This document shows, in pieces, positions 1 to 10,266 of a DNA stretch of 64,000 nt. The position numbers were made by a program, and so were the translations under genes. Each line of letters starts with the position of its first letter. Position 1 is the first letter of the stretch. Below the pieces are notes generated by a model, which made no database searches, was not told the origin of the DNA, and saw only the letters and a program-made list of their open reading frames with translations. The stretch comes from Archangium primigenium (lineage in GTDB: Bacteria; Myxococcota; Myxococcia; Myxococcales; Myxococcaceae): positions 8,613,224 to 8,677,223 of the forward strand of contig NZ_JADWYI010000001.1 of the NCBI RefSeq assembly GCF_016904885.1, in the 5' to 3' direction.

Positions 1-1382
<1,382 letters not shown>

Positions 1383-1394
1383 AGCGTCCCCCTC

Positions 1395-2540
1395 CTAGCT
1401 GGCGGCCCCCGGATGGGTCACCCGCGATTCACCGGGGGTGCTCGCTGGAGAACCATCGCGCCCGCGCGGCGCCCAGCCCAGGCGCGCCAGGAGCGCGGGC
1501 TCGCGCCCCGGCTTCCAGACGAAGGCGTCCAGGAGGTAGTGCGTGGCCTGGGGCAGCGCGAGCAGGGGCACCACCAGCGCCAGCACCTCGGGCGACAGCC
1601 ACACGCCGTCCTCGCCGAAGAGCCGGGGCCGCTCGTGCCACACGAGCTTGTCCCAGAGCAGCTCCTCGCCGAGCGCGAGCACGAGCAGCACCCCGAGGAA
1701 GCCCGGCAGACCCGTGCGCACCAGGGGCGCGAGCGTGCCATAGCCGCCCTCCTCCAATCGGCCCCGGGCATAGCGCAGCAGGAGCGCGAAGTACGGCACG
1801 CCGTGCAGCACGATGTTCATCACCGTGAAGGTGAAGTCGTCCTGGGCGAGCACGATGCCGCCGAACCACGTCACCGCCGTGGCCAGCACGAGCAGTCCCT
1901 TGCCCACCTGGAGCCCGTCCCCGCGCAGCACCCGCGCGCCCTGGTAGCCCACCCACACGGTGAGCACCGCGCCCTGCGCGACGAGCGCCGCCGTGCCCAC
2001 CCCGGGGGGCAGCCCGGCGAGGAAGTCGTCCTCCACGAACCACCAGAAGGCGCGCGGCAGGTGGGCGTGCCACCACACCACGGGCCCGAGCGTGGCCGCG
2101 TAGATGGCGGCGGCGTCCAGGACACGCTCGGTGGAGGAGACGCGGGCCTTGCGGCCGTAGAGCGCCACCCAGCCGTACTGCTGGCGGATGAAATGGAAGA
2201 GCGCGGTGTACGCGAAGAGCCGCCAGAAGGTGGCCGGCGAGACGAGGTACGCGCCGAGCCCCGCGAGGTACGCGGCCAGGGGCACGATGGCGTAGAGGGC
2301 GGGCCGGCGGCGCACCTCCTCGCCATCGAAGTAGGTGCGGAAGAGCGTGGACCAGACATGGGCCACGTCCACGCCCACCACCAGGAGCAGCCAGGCCCAC
2401 GGGGGTGTCTCGCCCGCGGCGCCGAGCGCGGGCGCGGCGAGCACGAGCGCCACCGACACGAGCGCGCTGCCGGCGAACACGGACAGGTCCACGCCACGGC
2501 CGAAGAGCCAAGCCTGCGAGGGAGCGAGGAGACGGGACAT
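1395..2540 (-). CDS. Multipass integral membrane protein, function unknown
   Basis: 381 aa with roughly eight to ten hydrophobic segments and no cleavable signal. I do not recognise the family with confidence. Polar and aromatic motifs sit inside or next to predicted helices: VAHVWSTLFRTYFD (His 61), FHFIRQQYGWVALYGRK (His 116), MNIVLHGVPYFALL and ALPQATHYLLDAFVWK. Four His-containing helix motifs suggest a metal or substrate site within the membrane, as in membrane desaturase- or carotenoid-oxygenase-like proteins; this is inference only. ATG 2540 is chosen because the longer reading runs into the divergent DCC gene and adds a non-hydrophobic low-complexity lead. Located directly upstream of otsA on the same strand. 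Confidence 0.8.
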   Translation of the reverse strand: MSRLLAPSQAWLFGRGVDLSVFAGSALVSVALVLAAPALGAAGETPPWAWLLLVVGVDVAHVWSTLFRTYFDGEEVRRRPALYAIVPLAAYLAGLGAYLVSPATFWRLFAYTALFHFIRQQYGWVALYGRKARVSSTERVLDAAAIYAATLGPVVWWHAHLPRAFWWFVEDDFLAGLPPGVGTAALVAQGAVLTVWVGYQGARVLRGDGLQVGKGLLVLATAVTWFGGIVLAQDDFTFTVMNIVLHGVPYFALLLRYARGRLEEGGYGTLAPLVRTGLPGFLGVLLVLALGEELLWDKLVWHERPRLFGEDGVWLSPEVLALVVPLLALPQATHYLLDAFVWKPGREPALLARLGWAPRGRDGSPASTPGESRVTHPGAAS

Positions 2541-2612
2541 CGGTCCGGCGACTCTACCAGGGAGGGCACCTGCTAGACTGCGCCGCCCCGGAGTCCCCAG
2601 CCTGGAGCCCCC

Positions 2613-3092
2613 ATGTCCGCCCCCGCGACCGCCGCCGCCGCGCCGCCCTCCCCCGAGGTGTCCCTCGACGGGAGCAAGTGCATCCTCTTCTACGACGGCG
2701 TGTGCGTGATGTGTAACGACGGGGTGCGCGTCTACTCGGAGGCGGACACGCGGGATGTCTTGCGCTTCGCGCCCCTGCAGAGCCGCTTCGCGCACGAGGT
2801 GCTCGCCCGCCATGGGCACAACGCCTCGGACATGGACTCCATGTACCTCCTCTTCGGCTACGGCACGCCCCAGGAGCGCGTCGTCTGGAAGTTCGAGGCC
2901 GTCACCTCCACCATGTCCCTGCTGCCGGGCGCCCTGGGCTGGGTGGGGCGGCTGCTCAAGCTGGTGCCGCTGTCGCTGGGCAACCGGTACTACGAGCGCC
3001 GCGCCCGCACGCGCTACGCCGAGTTCGGCAAGTACGACGCGTGCCCCGTGCCGCCCCCCGAGGTGCGCCGCCGCCTGCTCGCCCTGGAGTGA
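2613..3092 (+). CDS. DCC-family thiol-disulfide oxidoreductase-like protein (DUF393)
   Basis: 159 aa. The motif YDGVCVMCNDGVRV at residues 27-40 carries the D-x-x-C-x-x-C signature (Asp28, Cys31, Cys34) that names the DCC family, followed by the typical FAPLQS and the later YLLFGYG and YYERRARTRYAEFGKYDAC segments. The family has a thioredoxin-like fold and is presumed to handle thiol-disulfide or redox chemistry, although few members have been studied. No signal peptide is evident; the first 20 residues are an Ala/Pro-rich lead. It is divergent from the neighbouring membrane-protein gene with only 72 bp between the starts, so the two share a promoter region, and it ends 12 bp from a convergent TPR gene. 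Confidence 0.88.
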   Translation: MSAPATAAAAPPSPEVSLDGSKCILFYDGVCVMCNDGVRVYSEADTRDVLRFAPLQSRFAHEVLARHGHNASDMDSMYLLFGYGTPQERVVWKFEAVTSTMSLLPGALGWVGRLLKLVPLSLGNRYYERRARTRYAEFGKYDACPVPPPEVRRRLLALE

Positions 3093-3104
3093 GCCCCGGG
3101 CGCG

Positions 3105-3800
3105 TCAGGCGCGGGGGACCTGGAGCGCCTCGGCTTCCGTCCGCGCGATGCGCGCCCCCATCCGGTCCCCGGCGGCCTCCCGCGCGTCGGCGACGTTCTC
3201 CAGGCAGTAGACGAGTTCCTCCACGAGCGTACCCGGCGCGTCGGCCTCCGCGAGCAGCCGCCGGGTGAGCGCGAGCGACTCCTCGTAGGCCTCCACCGCC
3301 TCCGGAAACCGGCCCAGGTCCCCGAGCAGGTGGCCCCACTCGTCCAGCGCGAGCGACAGGTCCCGCCAGGACTCGGGCGAGTCCTCGGACAGCCGGGTCA
3401 GCTCCCGCTGCAGCCCCAACGACTCCTCCCGAGCCCGCGCCGCCAGCGCCCACGCCTCGCGCTCGATGTGCAGGGAGGCCACGGCGTTGAGCCCGATGGT
3501 GAGCCGATCCAGGACCTCGGGTGTGCCGCCCAGCAGCCGCCGCAGTTGCCGCCGCAGCCCCAGGGACTCCTCGTGCAGCCGCAGGGCCTCGGTCCACTCC
3601 CCTCCGGCCTGATGGACCGTGGCCAGCACGGTCAGGGTGAGCGCGAGGGACATCAGCGCGTGGTGCGTGTCGCCCTCCTGACGGCGAAGCCCGCGCGCAC
3701 GCGCCACGGCCTCCGAGGCGACCTGGACGGCCGCCGCCCATTCCCCGCGCTCGACATGCGCCTCGACGCGCTCGCGCAGGGCCTGGAGCCCGTCGTCCAT
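3105..3800 (-). CDS. Tetratricopeptide-repeat-like protein
   Basis: 231 aa, entirely helical in appearance, with repeated WxxAxxxxEESLxLxRxLxR units (for example EALRLHEESLGLRRQL, ALAARAREESLGLQREL, EAVEAYEESLALTRRL). This is the pattern of TPR/TPR-12 repeats of the kind found in myxobacterial scaffold and NB-ARC-associated proteins. No catalytic domain or signal peptide is present, so a cytosolic protein-binding role is likely. ATG 3800 lies 2 bp beyond the stop of the upstream Asp-box gene (3803), implying translational coupling. The longer open frame would overlap that gene, so the internal ATG is preferred. Function unknown. Confidence 0.78.
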   Translation of the reverse strand: MDDGLQALRERVEAHVERGEWAAAVQVASEAVARARGLRRQEGDTHHALMSLALTLTVLATVHQAGGEWTEALRLHEESLGLRRQLRRLLGGTPEVLDRLTIGLNAVASLHIEREAWALAARAREESLGLQRELTRLSEDSPESWRDLSLALDEWGHLLGDLGRFPEAVEAYEESLALTRRLLAEADAPGTLVEELVYCLENVADAREAAGDRMGARIARTEAEALQVPRA

Positions 3801-3802
3801 GC

Positions 3803-4726
3803 TCAGGCCAGGCGGCCGTAGACGGTGCCGCTCGCGTGCACGCCCAGGCCCCACTCGCGGCCGGCGATGTCCACGTGGGCCCCGAGCGGCAGGGCCTGGT
3901 GCGTCCACGTCGCCCCGCCATCCTCGCTCGTGTGCACCATGGGGTCCGCGCCCTTGGAGGGATCCGCGCCCCGGGTGAGCAGGCGCAGCACGCCCTCGCC
4001 CGCCACCAGGCGCAGGGGCTCGCGGCCCGCGGGCAGCGGCTCCAGCCAGCGCACGCCGCCGTCCTGGCGCTCACCCACGCGCGTCTGGCCGTCCACGACC
4101 GCGACCACATGGGCCCCGTCCGCGTCCACCAGCCGCGTGGCGCCCGACTCCCCGAGGCTCGTCCGGGGCGCGCTCTGGGGCTGGAGCGTCAGGCCCTTGC
4201 CCAACAGCGCGAGGCCGCCGTCCACCCGGCGCAGCCGCTCGGTGTTGGGGTTGCGCTCCCCGTCCAGCTCCACCTCCGACCACGAGGCGCCGCCGTCCTG
4301 GGTGACGCCGAGGAACCACGCGCCCAGCACGCCCAGCTCCCGCTCGGTGACGATGCGCACCTGGGCGAGGCTCGGCGCGCCCACGGGGCCGCGCGTGTTC
4401 CACTCCCGGCCGCCGTCCGTGGACACCAGCAGGAAGTAGTCCGAGCCCGAGCCCGAGGGCTTGAGCGTGGCCACGATGGCCGCCGCCACCTGGCCGTGGG
4501 CGTCCAGGGCCTGGATCCACCCCGGCCCCTCCCACGCCACCGTCACGGCGCCCTCGGCGACCCGCAGCAGGCGCGCACGGCGGCTCTTCATCTTCTCCAG
4601 CAGGCTGCCCGCGGACGGCTCGGTCACGGTGCCGATGAGCCCGAAGCCCTCCGGGCTCGCGACCACCGCGCCGATCTTGCCACCCTCCGGCACATCTCCC
4701 AGCCTCTCCCAGTCTCTCTCCGGCAC
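3803..4726 (-). CDS. Asp-box (BNR) beta-propeller-like protein
   Basis: 307 aa starting at GTG 4726 with a GAGG element about 7 nt upstream. At least three Asp boxes (S-x-D-G-G-x-x-W) are visible: STDGGREW, TQDGGASW and SEDGGATW, spaced as expected for blades of a sialidase-like or YCF48-like propeller. No sialidase catalytic Arg/Glu arrangement is recognisable and there is no signal peptide, so this is more likely a cytosolic binding or scaffolding propeller than a glycosidase. It is followed 2 bp later by the TPR protein, making a coupled pair of two interaction-type proteins. Biological role unknown. Confidence 0.78.
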   Translation of the reverse strand: MPERDWERLGDVPEGGKIGAVVASPEGFGLIGTVTEPSAGSLLEKMKSRRARLLRVAEGAVTVAWEGPGWIQALDAHGQVAAAIVATLKPSGSGSDYFLLVSTDGGREWNTRGPVGAPSLAQVRIVTERELGVLGAWFLGVTQDGGASWSEVELDGERNPNTERLRRVDGGLALLGKGLTLQPQSAPRTSLGESGATRLVDADGAHVVAVVDGQTRVGERQDGGVRWLEPLPAGREPLRLVAGEGVLRLLTRGADPSKGADPMVHTSEDGGATWTHQALPLGAHVDIAGREWGLGVHASGTVYGRLA

Positions 4727-4781
4727 GCGTCAACCTCGGGGTTCGCGGACACTGCGCGGCGGGAAGATGCCAGCCCGCCCG

Positions 4782-5531
4782 CTACCAGGGAAGAGACAGG
4801 TGCGGCAGGTTGATCTTCGGCGGCTTGAGGCCCGAGAAGAAGTCCTTCACGTCGTGGACGAGTTCCTTGGCCGACTCCTTGGCCACCTTCGCCGCGTCCC
4901 CGGGCGACATCTTGCCCAGCGCGTCGATGACCTGGCGCACGCCGTCCTTGGTCAGCAGGTCCTTGATGTCCGGCGTGGTGCCGATCTTCATCAGGTCCTG
5001 CACCGGCAGCTTGTAGAGGCCCGAGTCCACGTAGGCGTCCGGGTGCGAGTCGTAGGCGAAGCGCTTGAAGGCCTCCGGGTCGCGCTCGAGCTGGGCGAAG
5101 CCGGCGGGATCCTCCATGCGCTTGGTCTCGATGGCGCTCTGGAGCGCATCGAGCGTGCGATCCCGCCAGGCGAGCCCCTCGGGCGTCAGATCCTTGGGCC
5201 CCAGGCTGGAGAAGCGGTCGCAGTACTTCTGCCCGTACTCCATATAGTAGGCCGGCGGCTCCATGCCCGGGTTGCGGCGCCGGAAGTCGTCGGCGCGCTG
5301 GCGGTAGTAGTCCGGGGTGCCGGTGGGGATCTCCGCGGGCAGGTTGCGCGCCGCGTTGCTCCGGGCGGCCGGGACCGCGCCCTGGGCCTTGCCGGGCTCG
5401 AAGGTGTCCCGCGCGCGCGCGGCGGGCGCCCCGGAGGCGGGGCTCCGGACCGTGTTCGCCGCGGGAGCGGGCGCGTCCGTGCGGGCGGTCGGAATCCGGG
5501 GAGCGGGGGTGCCGGGGCTTTGAATCCTCAT
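4782..5531 (-). CDS. Hypothetical protein with Pro/Ala-rich N-terminus
   Basis: 249 aa. Residues 1-70 are a disordered Pro/Ala/Arg-rich lead (beginning MRIQSPGTPAPRIPTAR and containing RDTFEPGK), a style common at the start of myxobacterial proteins lacking a Sec signal. Residues 70-180 are a charged helical domain with many aromatics (DYYRQRADDFRRRNPG, AYYMEYGQKYCDRFSSL, FKRFAYDSHPDAYVDSG). The C-terminus (180-249) is a helical, lysine-rich tail ending PKINLPHLSLPW. No known catalytic motif is seen. It lies alone between the Asp-box gene (54 bp) and the NRPS (56 bp), all on the minus strand. Family not recognised. Confidence 0.7.
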   Translation of the reverse strand: MRIQSPGTPAPRIPTARTDAPAPAANTVRSPASGAPAARARDTFEPGKAQGAVPAARSNAARNLPAEIPTGTPDYYRQRADDFRRRNPGMEPPAYYMEYGQKYCDRFSSLGPKDLTPEGLAWRDRTLDALQSAIETKRMEDPAGFAQLERDPEAFKRFAYDSHPDAYVDSGLYKLPVQDLMKIGTTPDIKDLLTKDGVRQVIDALGKMSPGDAAKVAKESAKELVHDVKDFFSGLKPPKINLPHLSLPW

Positions 5532-5588
5532 ATTCTCGATTATCGCGGAATGGGATTCGAAGTTGCTACCCCCCCCTCCCCTTCCCGG

Positions 5589-8500
5589 CTACCCGTCGGT
5601 GGCCAGGGCGGCCAGTTCGAGCAGGTGGCCCCGCAGGCGGTCCATGAGCGCCTGGATCGTCTCTTGCCGGAACAGGGTGTCGCAGGTGAGGGCCATCAGT
5701 TGGAGCTGCCCGCCCATGATCAGGCCGATGAGCGCGAGCCGGTCGGTCCGGAGGGCCTGGGGGGCGTGCTCCATGCCCGCGAACTCCCGCGCCGGACGCA
5801 GCAGGGCCGTGGGGTCCAGCGTGGGGTCCACCGAGCCGATGAAGCTGTAGACGACCTCCGGCTGGGGCGCCGCGGCCAGCTCCTGGCGCAGCGCCGCGTC
5901 ATCGCTCAGGTAGCGCAACAGGGACCAGGACAGGCCCTTGGCGGGCACGGCGCGCAGTTGCGCCTGGATGGCCCGCAGGGCGCTCGGGGTGTCCGCGGTG
6001 CCCCCCGCGTCCAGGTACAAGGGGGTGATGGAGCTGATCCACCCCACCGTGCGGGACACGTCCACGCCCGGCACCTCCACGTCCCGGCCATGCCCCGCCA
6101 CGTGCAGGTGCAGGTCGCGCCGGTGCGTCAGCCCCTCCAGCGCCAGGACGAGCGCGGTGAGCAGGAGGTCATCCGCCGTGACGCCGAGCTTGCGAGGCAG
6201 CCCCTCGAACAGCGCGCGCGTCTCGTCGGGCGACAGGCCCGTGGGCGTGAAGCGCGCCGCGGCGTTGAACGACGTGCCCGAGGGGAAGTCCACCGGCAGC
6301 GGATGGAAGGGCGCCTGGACCCGCCGCCGCCAGTAGGGCAGGTCCCGGAGCACCTCCGGCGCGCGCGCGTACTCGCGCAGGCGCTCGCCCCAGCGCTGAA
6401 CGGTGGTCGCCGGGGGCGCCAGGCGCACGGGCTCGCCCCGCTGGAGCTGGGTGTAGGCCAGTTGCAGGTCATCCACCAAGAGCCGCAGGGACACCTCGTC
6501 CACCAGCAGGTGGTGCACCACCAGGTGCAGCCGGCACGACGGTCCGGGCAGACGCAATAGCGTCACCCGCATGAGCGGCCCCCGGGCCAGGTCCAGGCTC
6601 GCGTTGAGCCGGCACGTCTCCCCGAACAGGGCGCCGGGCAGCTGCTCGGCGGGCACCGCGGACAGGTCGACGATGGACCAGAACGCATCCTGGGTGGCGG
6701 GGCCGTAGAACATCCGCCAGCTTCCGTCCGCGCGGCGCTGCAGCCGCAGGCGCAGGGAATCGTGGTGGGCGATGAGCGCCCGGAAGGCCTGCTCGAGCAG
6801 CGCCGGGTCCACGTCCACGGGCACCTCGAGCATGAGCGCGCAGTTGTCGTGGTCCGGGAAGCCCGCGCCGCGCTCCAGCCACCACTGCACGATGGGCGGG
6901 AGCACCAGGTCCTCCCCCGACGACGCCTCGCTCCGGGGGGCCTCCTGGGTGGACGTGGCCACCGCCGCGAGCTCCTCGATCGTCGGGTGCAGGGCGAACT
7001 GCCGCGCGGTGAGGCGCAGACCGGCCCGGGCCGCGCGGGCCACCACGCGCGTGGCCAGGAGCGAGTCTCCACCCAGCTCGAAGAAGCCATCGCGGATGCC
7101 CACCGACTCGAGGCCCAGCACCTCGCGCCAGAGGCCCACCAGGGTGTGCTCCTCGGGCGTGCGCGGCGGCACCCGCGCCCCGTCGAGCGCGGGCAGCGCG
7201 CTCTCGGGCGCGGGCAGGCGCGAGCGGTCCACCTTGCCCACGGGCGACAGCGGCATCGCCTCGAGCACCACGCAGGCCGAGGGCACCATGAACTCGGGGA
7301 GGATGCCGCCCAGGAAGGCGCGCAGCTCCGTCCACGAGGGCGTGCCCGACGGCTGGGGCACCACGTACGCCACGAGCCGCCGCGTGCCCGGCGCGTCCTC
7401 GCGCGCCACCACCACGGCCTGCTTCACCTGGGGATGGCGCGCCAGCGCCGCCTCCACGTCCCCCAGCTCGATGCGGAAGCCGCGCACCTTCACCTGGAAG
7501 TCCTCGCGGCCCAGGTACTCGAGCGAGCCGTCCGGCAGGTAGCGCACCTCGTCGCCGGAGCGGTACATGCGCGCGCCCGGCACGGACGAGAAGGGATCCG
7601 GCAGGAAGCGCTGAGCCGTCAGCTCGGGGCGCGCCCGGTAGCCGCGCGACACGCCCTCGCCCCCGATGTAGAGCACGCCGCGCGCGCCCACCGGCACGGG
7701 CCGCAGGTGCGCGTCCAGCACGTGGAGCGTGGTGTTGGACAGGGGCCGGCCGATGGAGATGGGCCCCGCTCCGTCGATGCGGGCCACCGTGGCGTAGATG
7801 GTCGTCTCGGTGGGGCCATACCCGTTCCACAGCTCGAGCCCCGTGGCGAGCAGGCGCCGGGCGAGCTCGGCCGGCAGCGCCTCGCCAGCGCTGACGGCCC
7901 GGAGGCCCGTGCCCCGGGACCAGCCGGCCTCCAGCACCATCCGCCACGTGGCGGGCGTGGCCATGAACAGCGTGGGCGAGCGGGTCTCCAGCCACTCGCG
8001 CAGCCGCGCCCCGTCGGTGACGACGTCGCGCGGCGCCAAGAGGAGCCGCGCGCCCCCGAGCAGGGGCTGGAAGAGCTCCATGCAGGCCAGATCGAAGGAC
8101 AGCGTGGTGACGGCCAGCAGCGACTCCCCCGCGTGCGGCCGGGGCCAGGCACGCGAGGTGGTCAGGACGTTCACCAGCGACCGGTGCGGCACCTGCACGC
8201 CCGCGGGCTGCCCGGTGGAGCCCGAGGTGAAGAGGACATAGGCGAGGTGCTCCGCGGTGGCCGTCTCGGGCGGGTTGGTGTCCTGTCCCCCCGAGGCCAG
8301 GTCCAGGGTGTCGAGCAGGACGCGCCGCGCGCCCGTGTCGGGCAGCGCCCCCTGGGACGCGCGGGTGGTGAGCACCACCGGGGGACGGCCCGCGGCGAGC
8401 ATGTTCGCCAGCCGCTCGCGCGGGTAGGCGGGATCCAACGGGATGTAGGCGCCGCCCGCCTTGAACACCGCCAGCGGGGCCACCACCAGCGCCGGCGAGC

Positions 8501-10160
8501 GCTCCACGGCCACGCCCACGAGCACCTCGGGACCCACGCCCAGCGACCGCAGGTGCCAGGCGAGCCGGTTGGCCCGCGCGTTCAGCTCCCGGTACGTGAG
8601 CACTTCCCCCTCGAACTCCAGGGCGACCGCGTCCGGCGTGCGCGCCACCTGGGCCTCGAACAGCGCGGAGTAGGTGCTGTCCCGGGGGAAGTCCTCGCGC
8701 GTGTCATTCCACGACGCGAACAGCCGCCGCCGCGCCTCCTCGGCCATCAGCGGCAGCGTGGACACGGGCCGCTCGGGCGCCGCCAGCGCCGCCTCCAGCA
8801 GGGTGCCCAGTTGCGAGGCCAGGCGCTCGGCCGTCGAGGCCTCGAACAGCGCGGTGTCGTACGTCAGGCGGGCCCGGAGCGCGCCCCCGCCGCCGCCCAT
8901 GACCCGCAGGTACAGGTCCACCGGCGTGGCGCCGGACTCCACCTCCACGGGCGAGGACTTCACGCCGGGCAGCTCCAGTCCCGGGAGCCCCTCCTCCAGG
9001 GAGAACAGCACCTGGAACACCGGCGTGCGGCTCAAGTCCGGAGGGGGCCGCAGTTCCTCCAGGAGCAGGCCGAAGGGGATGTCCTCCGGGACGCGCAGGG
9101 CCGCGAGCGCCTCGGAGACGCGCCCCACGAGCGCCGCGAAGCCCTCCTCGCCCGGCAGGGACACGCGCAGCGGCAGCTCGTCGGCCAGCGGCGCGACCAG
9201 CGCCTTGAGATCCGGCCGCTCGCGGCCTTCCCGCCCCACGCCCACGGTGGCCTCCGTCTGTCCCGAGGCGCGCGAGAGCACCGCCGCGAAGGCCGCCAGC
9301 AGCACGGCCTCCAGCGTCCCCCCCCGCTGACGGGCGAGGGTCCGGGCCCGCTCGGCGAGCGGCGCGGGCAGCGTGAAGTCATGGCAGCCACCGCGCTGCG
9401 AGCGCACCGGCGGACGGGGCCTGTCCAGGGGCAGCTCCAGGGGCGTGCTCCCCGCGAGCCGCTCCTTCCACCCGGCGAGCCGCCGCGCCGCCTCGGGGCC
9501 GCCGAACCACACGCGCCGCGCCTCCAGGTGCTCGGCGGCGCTCAACGCCAGAGGCGGCAGGCCCTTCTGGGACGCGAGCATGTCGCCGTACGAGATGCGG
9601 CCCGACAGGAACGCATCCCCCATGGACAGGCTGCCCGCGGACGAGGCGGCCTGGGTGCGCAACACGGACAACTCCCGCGCGAGCACCCCCAGCGACGCCG
9701 CGTCGGCGACGAGCCGGTGCGCCACGAAGAGCAGGACCCGCGTCCGCGCGTCCAGTTGGAACAGGGTGGCGCGCAGCAGCGGCCCCTCGAAGAGCGCGAA
9801 CGGGCGCCGCGCCTCCTCGCCCAGCCGCGCCTCCAGTCGGGCCTCGCGCTCGGCGGCGGGCACCGGCCGCAGGTCCTCGTGCACCAGCCGCACGGACTCC
9901 TCGGACAGCGCCTGGAGCCGGGGCTCGCCATCCTCCTCCAGCAGGCGCGAGCGCACCAGGGCATGCCGCCGCACCACCTCGCGCAGGGACGCCTCGAGAG
10001 GACCCGCCTCGAGCGCGCCTTCCAGCCGCCACGCCGCCGCGACGTGATGACCGGAATGCGCGGACTCGAACTCCGTTAGCAGCCACACCCGACGCTGGGC
10101 GGGAGACAATGACGAAATCTCTTCATGAGAGGCGGAAGAATCCTTCATGCGGCGGACCAT
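5589..10160 (-). CDS. Single-module nonribosomal peptide synthetase, C-A-PCP-E-like, with degenerate C and E active sites
   Basis: About 1523 aa. Condensation domain 1-440: the HHxxxDG box reads HRLVADAAS, so the catalytic second His is Arg. Adenylation domain about 460-990: LTYRELN, FKAGGAYIPLD, FTSGSTGQPAG (usual Lys is Ala), NGYGPTETT, YRSGDEVRYLPDG and GKVDR (A10 Lys kept). Hand alignment gives specificity residues near D-L-M-A-V-A-G-I-Y, which I cannot assign to an amino acid. PCP: LGGDSLLATR, Ser about 1029, intact. C-terminal domain 1075-1523 is epimerase-like (HHLLVDEVS, GHGRDVE, SRTVGW), but the Glu before GHGR is Ala and the usual NYLG reads SFIG. No thioesterase, MbtH or PPTase is nearby. 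ATG 10160 is the likeliest start; ATG 10148 and 10229 are alternatives. Confidence 0.9.
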   Translation of the reverse strand: MVRRMKDSSASHEEISSLSPAQRRVWLLTEFESAHSGHHVAAAWRLEGALEAGPLEASLREVVRRHALVRSRLLEEDGEPRLQALSEESVRLVHEDLRPVPAAEREARLEARLGEEARRPFALFEGPLLRATLFQLDARTRVLLFVAHRLVADAASLGVLARELSVLRTQAASSAGSLSMGDAFLSGRISYGDMLASQKGLPPLALSAAEHLEARRVWFGGPEAARRLAGWKERLAGSTPLELPLDRPRPPVRSQRGGCHDFTLPAPLAERARTLARQRGGTLEAVLLAAFAAVLSRASGQTEATVGVGREGRERPDLKALVAPLADELPLRVSLPGEEGFAALVGRVSEALAALRVPEDIPFGLLLEELRPPPDLSRTPVFQVLFSLEEGLPGLELPGVKSSPVEVESGATPVDLYLRVMGGGGGALRARLTYDTALFEASTAERLASQLGTLLEAALAAPERPVSTLPLMAEEARRRLFASWNDTREDFPRDSTYSALFEAQVARTPDAVALEFEGEVLTYRELNARANRLAWHLRSLGVGPEVLVGVAVERSPALVVAPLAVFKAGGAYIPLDPAYPRERLANMLAAGRPPVVLTTRASQGALPDTGARRVLLDTLDLASGGQDTNPPETATAEHLAYVLFTSGSTGQPAGVQVPHRSLVNVLTTSRAWPRPHAGESLLAVTTLSFDLACMELFQPLLGGARLLLAPRDVVTDGARLREWLETRSPTLFMATPATWRMVLEAGWSRGTGLRAVSAGEALPAELARRLLATGLELWNGYGPTETTIYATVARIDGAGPISIGRPLSNTTLHVLDAHLRPVPVGARGVLYIGGEGVSRGYRARPELTAQRFLPDPFSSVPGARMYRSGDEVRYLPDGSLEYLGREDFQVKVRGFRIELGDVEAALARHPQVKQAVVVAREDAPGTRRLVAYVVPQPSGTPSWTELRAFLGGILPEFMVPSACVVLEAMPLSPVGKVDRSRLPAPESALPALDGARVPPRTPEEHTLVGLWREVLGLESVGIRDGFFELGGDSLLATRVVARAARAGLRLTARQFALHPTIEELAAVATSTQEAPRSEASSGEDLVLPPIVQWWLERGAGFPDHDNCALMLEVPVDVDPALLEQAFRALIAHHDSLRLRLQRRADGSWRMFYGPATQDAFWSIVDLSAVPAEQLPGALFGETCRLNASLDLARGPLMRVTLLRLPGPSCRLHLVVHHLLVDEVSLRLLVDDLQLAYTQLQRGEPVRLAPPATTVQRWGERLREYARAPEVLRDLPYWRRRVQAPFHPLPVDFPSGTSFNAAARFTPTGLSPDETRALFEGLPRKLGVTADDLLLTALVLALEGLTHRRDLHLHVAGHGRDVEVPGVDVSRTVGWISSITPLYLDAGGTADTPSALRAIQAQLRAVPAKGLSWSLLRYLSDDAALRQELAAAPQPEVVYSFIGSVDPTLDPTALLRPAREFAGMEHAPQALRTDRLALIGLIMGGQLQLMALTCDTLFRQETIQALMDRLRGHLLELAALATDG

Positions 10161-10266
10161 ACAAGACGCCCCCGACCCCTCGAAAAGACGCCCCCCGGAG
10201 GAAGACCGGGGAGGAGCCAGCCGGGCCATGCCGTCACGAGTCGGATTCGGCTAAGAGAAAGAGCGC

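Noticed and set aside
6762-10079. 1105-aa frame antisense to the NRPS
   Set aside because: The opposite strand encodes clear NRPS motifs; this translation has no recognisable segment.
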